Shown piece after piece: positions 6,925 to 9,721 of a DNA stretch of 9,721 bases. Each line of letters opens with the position of its first letter. Positions within the stretch are counted from its first letter, which is position 1. A program made the position numbers and the translations under genes. The DNA comes from Anaerolineaceae bacterium (GTDB taxonomy: Bacteria > Chloroflexota > Anaerolineae > Anaerolineales > Anaerolineaceae). Under the pieces are notes generated by a model that was not told where the DNA came from, did no database searches, and worked only from the letters and a program-made list of their open reading frames with translations. The DNA lies in contig PMIV01000210.1 of the NCBI GenBank assembly GCA_003158355.1, positions 2,810 through 12,530 of the forward strand. The letters run 5' to 3'.

Positions 6925-6933
6925 TGTTATAAT
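6925..6933 (+). promoter_or_regulatory. Extended -10 promoter of lipA, near-leaderless
   Basis: TG, one base, then TATAAT (6928-6933) is a perfect extended -10. No -35 is seen 16-18 bases upstream, which an extended -10 can tolerate. The lipA ATG at 6940 comes six bases after it, where transcription itself should begin, so the mRNA would have little or no leader. Confidence 0.55.
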
Positions 6934-6939
6934 GGCGTC

Positions 6940-7878
6940 ATGCCATACCAACCGACCCGCGACCGCATCAATCCGGAGAAAATCGATACCACACCAGTGC
7001 GCCGTCCACCGTGGATAAGGGTTGAGCAGTCCTCTGGAGATATTTATACCCAACTAAAAAGCCTGATGCGCAGAAAAGAACTGCATACTGTCTGTGAAGA
7101 AGCGCATTGTCCCAATATGGGCGAGTGTTGGGGCAGCGGAACAGCCACCTTCCTTATTATGGGAGATATATGCACCCGCTCATGCGGCTTCTGTGATGTA
7201 CAACATGGACTTCCAAGACCAATCGATCCAGATGAACCCGAACGGATCGCACAGGCCGTGAAAGCGATGGATCTCAAGCACGCAGTGATTACCAGTGTGA
7301 ACAGGGATGACCGTAGAGACGGTGGAGCCCCTATTTTTGCCGAAATTATCAATAAAATTCGTGCATATCAGCCAGGTTGCTCGATTGAGGTTCTGATTCC
7401 GGATTTCAAGGGGAATCTGGAGGCGCTTAAAATAGTGATGGATGCTCACCCGGAGATTCTTAATCACAATATCGAGACTGTTCCGCGTCTCTTTAAATTG
7501 GTACAGCCGCAAGACCATTACGAATGGTCGCAGAGCATCCTGACGAACGCAAAAATGATGGAACCCGATGGACTTACAAAATCAGGCATTATGGTTGGAT
7601 TGGGTGAAGAGATCAACGAAATAAAAGCCGTCATGCATGATCTGCGTTCTTGGAATGTAGATATCCTAACGGTAGGGCAGTATCTCCAGCCCAGCCGCCG
7701 TCACCTGCCAGTTGTGCGCTACTATACCCCGGAAGAATTTCAGCAGATCAAAGAATATGGGTACCAAATTGGTTTTCGCTGGGTAGAAAGTGCTCCACTG
7801 GTGCGTTCTTCGTATCACGCCATCGAACAGGTACGTGCGCTAAATAAGACCCATCAAGAGCTCAATGACCGATCCTAA
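6940..7878 (+). CDS. lipA: Lipoyl synthase LipA
   Basis: Radical-SAM enzyme that inserts two sulfur atoms into protein-bound octanoyl groups to make the lipoyl cofactor of 2-oxoacid dehydrogenases and the glycine cleavage H protein. From the chosen ATG it has 312 residues, normal for the family. Both iron-sulfur sites are complete: the auxiliary cluster Cys52, Cys57, Cys63 ([12 protein letters not shown]) and the radical-SAM cluster Cys78, Cys82, Cys85 (CTRSCGFC). The RSSYHA motif (289-294) supplies the serine ligand of the auxiliary cluster. [13 protein letters not shown] (173-185) and MVGLGE (218-223) are also conserved. Upstream TTG and ATG codons in frame (6880, 6886, 6907) were not chosen, because the TATAAT at 6928 puts the transcription start at about 6940 and the family N-terminus begins near here. 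It is first in an operon with two lipoate-ligase genes, overlapping the next gene by 14 bases. Confidence 0.95.
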   Translation: MPYQPTRDRINPEKIDTTPVRRPPWIRVEQSSGDIYTQLKSLMRRKELHTVCEEAHCPNMGECWGSGTATFLIMGDICTRSCGFCDVQHGLPRPIDPDEPERIAQAVKAMDLKHAVITSVNRDDRRDGGAPIFAEIINKIRAYQPGCSIEVLIPDFKGNLEALKIVMDAHPEILNHNIETVPRLFKLVQPQDHYEWSQSILTNAKMMEPDGLTKSGIMVGLGEEINEIKAVMHDLRSWNVDILTVGQYLQPSRRHLPVVRYYTPEEFQQIKEYGYQIGFRWVESAPLVRSSYHAIEQVRALNKTHQELNDRS

Positions 7879-8185
7879 GAGTCAATCCATCACCCGTTTG
7901 ATCACCCGTAAGATTCCCGGCGGGAAGCTTGTTCAAATGGAAATCACTTTTTCAGACCACATCGAAAATGTCAAACTTATGGGTGATTTTTTCCTACATC
8001 CAGAAGAAACACTAGAAGATTTGGTTAACGCCATCCGCATTACTTCCCTTCCCTTCGATCCATTTTTTCTGACTGCATGCCTAGATCAAATCCTGATCGA
8101 TCATGAAGCTCAACTTATCGGCGCTAGTACTGAAGAAATCACTTCTATGCTCGAGGAGGCGCTGTCTTGCAAGCCTACCGCATGA
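7865..8185 (+). CDS. lplB: Lipoate-protein ligase C-terminal-domain protein (LplB-like)
   Basis: A 106-residue protein equal to the small C-terminal domain of lipoate-protein ligase A, encoded as a separate gene. The domain signature is visible: [12 protein letters not shown] (16-27), an [15 protein letters not shown] segment (34-48), then [10 protein letters not shown] (48-57) as the first helix. In Thermoplasma acidophilum a free-standing LplB of this kind is needed together with LplA for adenylation of lipoate; the same partnership is inferred here. Its ATG lies 14 bases inside the lipA end with only a weak AGAG before it, so it probably relies on translational coupling. Its last codons overlap the catalytic ligase gene. 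It lies before its partner, the reverse of the domain order in fused LplA. Confidence 0.85.
   Translation: MTDPKSQSITRLITRKIPGGKLVQMEITFSDHIENVKLMGDFFLHPEETLEDLVNAIRITSLPFDPFFLTACLDQILIDHEAQLIGASTEEITSMLEEALSCKPTA
8153..8159 (+). promoter_or_regulatory. Ribosome-binding site that decides the lplA start
   Basis: GAGGAGG inside the end of the lplB-like gene stands seven bases before a TTG at 8167 but 22 bases before the ATG at 8182. It therefore favours the TTG start, although the ATG would give a neat ATGA overlap. Confidence 0.7.
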
Positions 8186-8916
8186 TCCCTTTTCAGATGT
8201 TCGATGCATTTACTAACATGGCGCTGGATGAAGTGATCGTGGAAAGGGTACGCAGCGGAGACTCTTTACCAACCATCCGTTTCTATGGTTGGCAACCCTC
8301 TGCAATTTCAATCGGCATCTTCCAGGGAATTCATAACGAAGTCAATCTAGATAAAGCAAAGGCAGCAGGTGTCGATGTGGTACGCCGGCAAACCGGGGGA
8401 GGCGCTGTTTACCACGCAGCCGGCGGGGAAATCACCTATAGTATTATCGGATCAGTAAATCTATTCCCTGCCAATATACTGAAATCCTATGAAGTGATCT
8501 GCGGTGATATCGTCTTTGCATTAAAAAACTTGGGATTGGAAGCTCACTTCGCACCGATCAACGATATTCTTGTTCAGGAACAAAAAATTTCCGGCAGCGC
8601 GCAGACGCGGCGAAATGGGATTTTGCTGCAACATGGAACTGTTCTTTATCAGACGGACATTGAGAAGATCGAACATCTTCTCAATGTTTCGCAAGAAAAA
8701 ACTTCTGATAAGCTCATCAAGAGTGTAAAAAAACGCGTTACCTGGATTCAGGAATTATGCGGTGCCTCATTGGACGATCTAAAGTTGGCGCTGGAGCAAA
8801 GCTTCAGCCGCGAGCGGTGGATTGAAATCGGTGGGTATACAACCCAGGAAATTGAACAAGCCGGAAAGCTAGTGAAGGAGAAATACACCACAAATGCCTG
8901 GAACTATAGATTGTAG
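8167..8916 (+). CDS. lplA: Lipoate-protein ligase LplA, catalytic domain
   Basis: A 249-residue member of the biotin/lipoate ligase family that activates lipoate (or octanoate) with ATP and joins it to a lysine of E2 or H proteins. Motifs: NMALDE (17-22), IRFYGWQPSAISIG (37-50), the binding loop RRQTGGGAVYH (73-83), and QKISGSAQ (139-146) with the key Lys140. The C-terminus LVKEKYTTNAWNYRL resembles both archaeal LplA and the octanoyltransferase LipM. LipM needs a cysteine before the SGSAQ motif; the matching stretch here (125-140) has none, so a ligase is more likely than a transferase. Full-length bacterial LplA is about 330 residues; the missing part is the preceding LplB-like gene. TTG start chosen on the ribosome-binding site and because the YRMI that follows matches the family N-terminus. 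With lipA it can complete lipoylation without LipB. Confidence 0.88.
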   Translation: MQAYRMIPFQMFDAFTNMALDEVIVERVRSGDSLPTIRFYGWQPSAISIGIFQGIHNEVNLDKAKAAGVDVVRRQTGGGAVYHAAGGEITYSIIGSVNLFPANILKSYEVICGDIVFALKNLGLEAHFAPINDILVQEQKISGSAQTRRNGILLQHGTVLYQTDIEKIEHLLNVSQEKTSDKLIKSVKKRVTWIQELCGASLDDLKLALEQSFSRERWIEIGGYTTQEIEQAGKLVKEKYTTNAWNYRL

Positions 8917-8952
8917 ATAACGCTTATCATCTGATTTTTGCCATAATTTTAA

Positions 8953-9213
8953 ATAAATCAACCCCTAATCTATTGTCCACCTGATAGATTATTCTTCTCA
9001 CCAGGGAGACCTCACTATTGGGATGATACTGCTGAAAAAGATTTCTCTGGAGTGGCAATTAATGGTTTGATGAAAGCGAAGTGTGTTTTTTCTACAAAGT
9101 TATGGAATCGCATAATTCAACTTAGAACTAACCTGAGCAGCGAGATTGATTTTGTTCACCCTCATTTACAAATGCGTGCCAGGACAAAAATGTCATTTGA
9201 CAATCCGAAATAA
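8953..9213 (+). other. Open frame without clear start in the intergenic region
   Basis: Between lplA and RNA B one plus-strand frame stays open for 87 codons, stop to stop. The first ATG is at 9070 and would give 47 residues (MKAKCVFSTKLWNRI at its start). No good ribosome-binding site precedes it and no family is recognised. The end overlaps the RNA B promoter. It may be a remnant or chance; apart from the inverted repeat at 8966, I see nothing else in 8917-9196. Confidence 0.2.
8966..8991. repeat. Perfect 8-bp inverted repeat downstream of lplA
   Basis: TAATCTAT (8966-8973) pairs with ATAGATTA (8984-8991) around a ten-base loop, 50 bases after the lplA stop. The stem is AT-rich and followed only by a T/C-rich stretch, so it is a weak terminator at best. 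An operator or 3'-end stabiliser is equally possible. Confidence 0.35.
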
Positions 9214-9224
9214 AACTGTACAAT
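9197..9224 (+). promoter_or_regulatory. Sigma-70-type promoter of RNA B
   Basis: Perfect TTGACA (9197-9202), a 16-base spacer and TACAAT (9219-9224), five of six matches. The expected start is at about 9231, directly at the ATG of the small ORF. Confidence 0.7.
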
Positions 9225-9231
9225 TGAGCCA

Positions 9232-9333
9232 ATGAAAAATTTTCAGATCAGAGAAATGTTATGTATGTGTCTTTGTACCATGGCAAAGCGATGGTGCTTG
9301 CCAATCTTTGAGAATGACTCCTCTTCTGGGTAG
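9232..9333 (+). CDS. 33-residue Met/Cys-rich small ORF in RNA B (leaderless leader-peptide-like)
   Basis: The ATG lies seven bases after the -10 hexamer, so it would be read from the 5' end of the RNA without a ribosome-binding site. The peptide holds MLCMCLC at residues 9-15, then TMAKRWC, and ends at TAG. It shares Met9, Met12, Cys13 and a following Lys-Arg with the small ORF of RNA A. Four of its cysteines (11, 13, 15, 22) fall just before or within the first stem arm. Leaderless polycysteine leader ORFs that control downstream genes by attenuation are known in mycobacteria; a similar role here is inference. Confidence 0.45.
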   Translation: MKNFQIREMLCMCLCTMAKRWCLPIFENDSSSG

Positions 9334-9409
9334 TCTGATCTAGATTTAGAGCCCATCGCTCCTATGATATTTTGGAAAATGCGGTGGGTGGGTTTCAATA
9401 AGATTTTAT

Positions 9410-9450
9410 AAAAAAAGACATCGCCAATTCCCCGGCGATGTCTTTTTTTT
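9410..9450 (+). terminator. Strong intrinsic terminator of RNA B
   Basis: GACATCGCC (9417-9425) and GGCGATGTC (9434-9442) form a perfect 9-bp stem with an eight-base loop, flanked by seven A (9410-9416) and eight T (9443-9450) that extend it. With T-tracts on both strands it could work in both directions. It lies upstream of, not after, the aminotransferase gene. Confidence 0.92.
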
Positions 9451-9513
9451 GTTTCAAATCAATATTGATTGAATATATATTTTTTATCAAATTAAATAAT
9501 TAAGGAAAATACA

Positions 9514-9721
9514 ATGCTAAATGTTCAAAATTTGATTAAAAAACCAAACGTCCATCGCACTGAACCTTTTCAGGAATCCGTAATTAGAGAAATGACAAGG
9601 CTGAGTAATGAAGCAGGTGCAGTGAATCTTTCTCAGGGGATTCCTGATTTTGATACCCCCCCGGCAGTTCTTGAAGCGGCGATATCAGCCATACGTTCTG
9701 GAGATAATCAGTACCAATTCT
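9514..9721 (+). CDS. Pyridoxal-phosphate aminotransferase, class I/II (N-terminal part)
   Basis: First 69 codons of a fold-type I PLP enzyme, running off the right edge. The N-terminal family pattern is clear: FQESVIREMTRLSNEAGAVN, then LSQGIPDFDTPPAVLEAA and GDNQYQ, as in aspartate, kynurenine and methionine aminotransferases. The PLP-lysine region is outside, so the substrate cannot be assigned. AAGGA at 9502-9506 stands seven bases before the ATG. It lies 63 bases after the RNA B terminator; no other clear promoter is seen in between, so readthrough from RNA B may be how it is expressed. Confidence 0.88.
   Translation, partial: MLNVQNLIKKPNVHRTEPFQESVIREMTRLSNEAGAVNLSQGIPDFDTPPAVLEAAISAIRSGDNQYQF

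Larger units (their letters stand above)
9231..9450 (+). ncRNA. RNA B: short transcription unit with Met/Cys-rich ORF and attenuator-like stems
   Basis: About 220 bases between a strong promoter and a strong terminator, 63 bases ahead of the aminotransferase gene on the same strand. GCGATGG (arm 1, 9288-9294, inside the small ORF) can pair with CCATCGC (arm 2, 9353-9359). The CATCGC of arm 2 recurs in the 5' arm of the terminator (9419-9424), so arm 1 could pair there instead and prevent termination; arm 2 could likewise pair with GCGATG in the 3' arm (9435-9440). A local hairpin GGCAAAGC/GCTTGCC (9282-9302) competes for arm 1. The layout repeats that of RNA A although the stems differ in sequence. 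It may be a leader controlling the aminotransferase or a free small RNA. Confidence 0.5.

Noticed and set aside
6880..7878. TTG at 6880 or ATG at 6886/6907 as the lipA start
   Set aside because: They lie upstream of the TATAAT and the predicted transcription start, and the extra residues are not family-like.
8182..8916. ATG at 8182 as the lplA start with a neat ATGA overlap
   Set aside because: The ribosome-binding site fits the TTG at 8167, and the residues before this ATG match the family N-terminus.
1..9721. CRISPR arrays, tRNA or rRNA genes, insertion sequences, attachment sites
   Set aside because: Reading both strands showed no regular repeat-spacer series, cloverleaf, transposase motif or paired terminal repeats.

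Overview
The window looks like a chromosomal segment of a mesophilic, probably anaerobic bacterium. Coding regions have moderate GC and the intergenic regions are AT-rich. The class I/II aminotransferase at the right edge, the two-gene lipoate ligase and the near-leaderless gene starts would suit a Chloroflexota (Anaerolineae-like) genome. That placement is a low-confidence guess, because no rRNA or marker gene is present.

Left part (1-1849): the end of larE and a complete larC, overlapping by ATGA, make the nickel-pincer nucleotide cofactor. An open stretch continues in the larC frame after its stop, followed by a gap with small hairpins that ends at the convergent minus-strand operon.

Middle (1850-6660, minus strand, read right to left): a four-gene operon encoding a GPH-type MFS symporter, a membrane-anchored M20 metallopeptidase, a carboxymuconolactone-decarboxylase/AhpD-like protein and a mycofactocin-type SDR dehydrogenase. 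It looks like an uptake, hydrolysis and oxidation module for an unknown, probably amide-linked, substrate. Upstream lie a frameshifted lipoprotein signal-peptide ORF and an inverted repeat that may be an operator. Further upstream is a short transcription unit (RNA A) with a near-consensus promoter, a 30-residue Met/Cys-rich ORF, mutually exclusive stems and an intrinsic terminator.

Right part (6900-8916, plus strand): lipA, starting almost at the predicted transcription start behind an extended -10, overlaps a small lipoate-ligase C-terminal-domain gene (lplB-like). That gene overlaps a separate catalytic-domain ligase gene (lplA). Together they would attach octanoate or lipoate to protein and insert sulfur.

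Far right (8917-9721): an intergenic region holds a second short transcription unit (RNA B) with a perfect -35, a leaderless 33-residue Met/Cys-rich ORF and a strong terminator. The 5' end of an aminotransferase gene follows. RNAs A and B share peptide pattern and layout (Met9, Met12 and Cys13 at identical positions, a Lys-Arg pair, and a stem arm that can re-pair with the terminator). They may be two members of one attenuator or small-RNA family, and they are the strongest candidate here for something undescribed.
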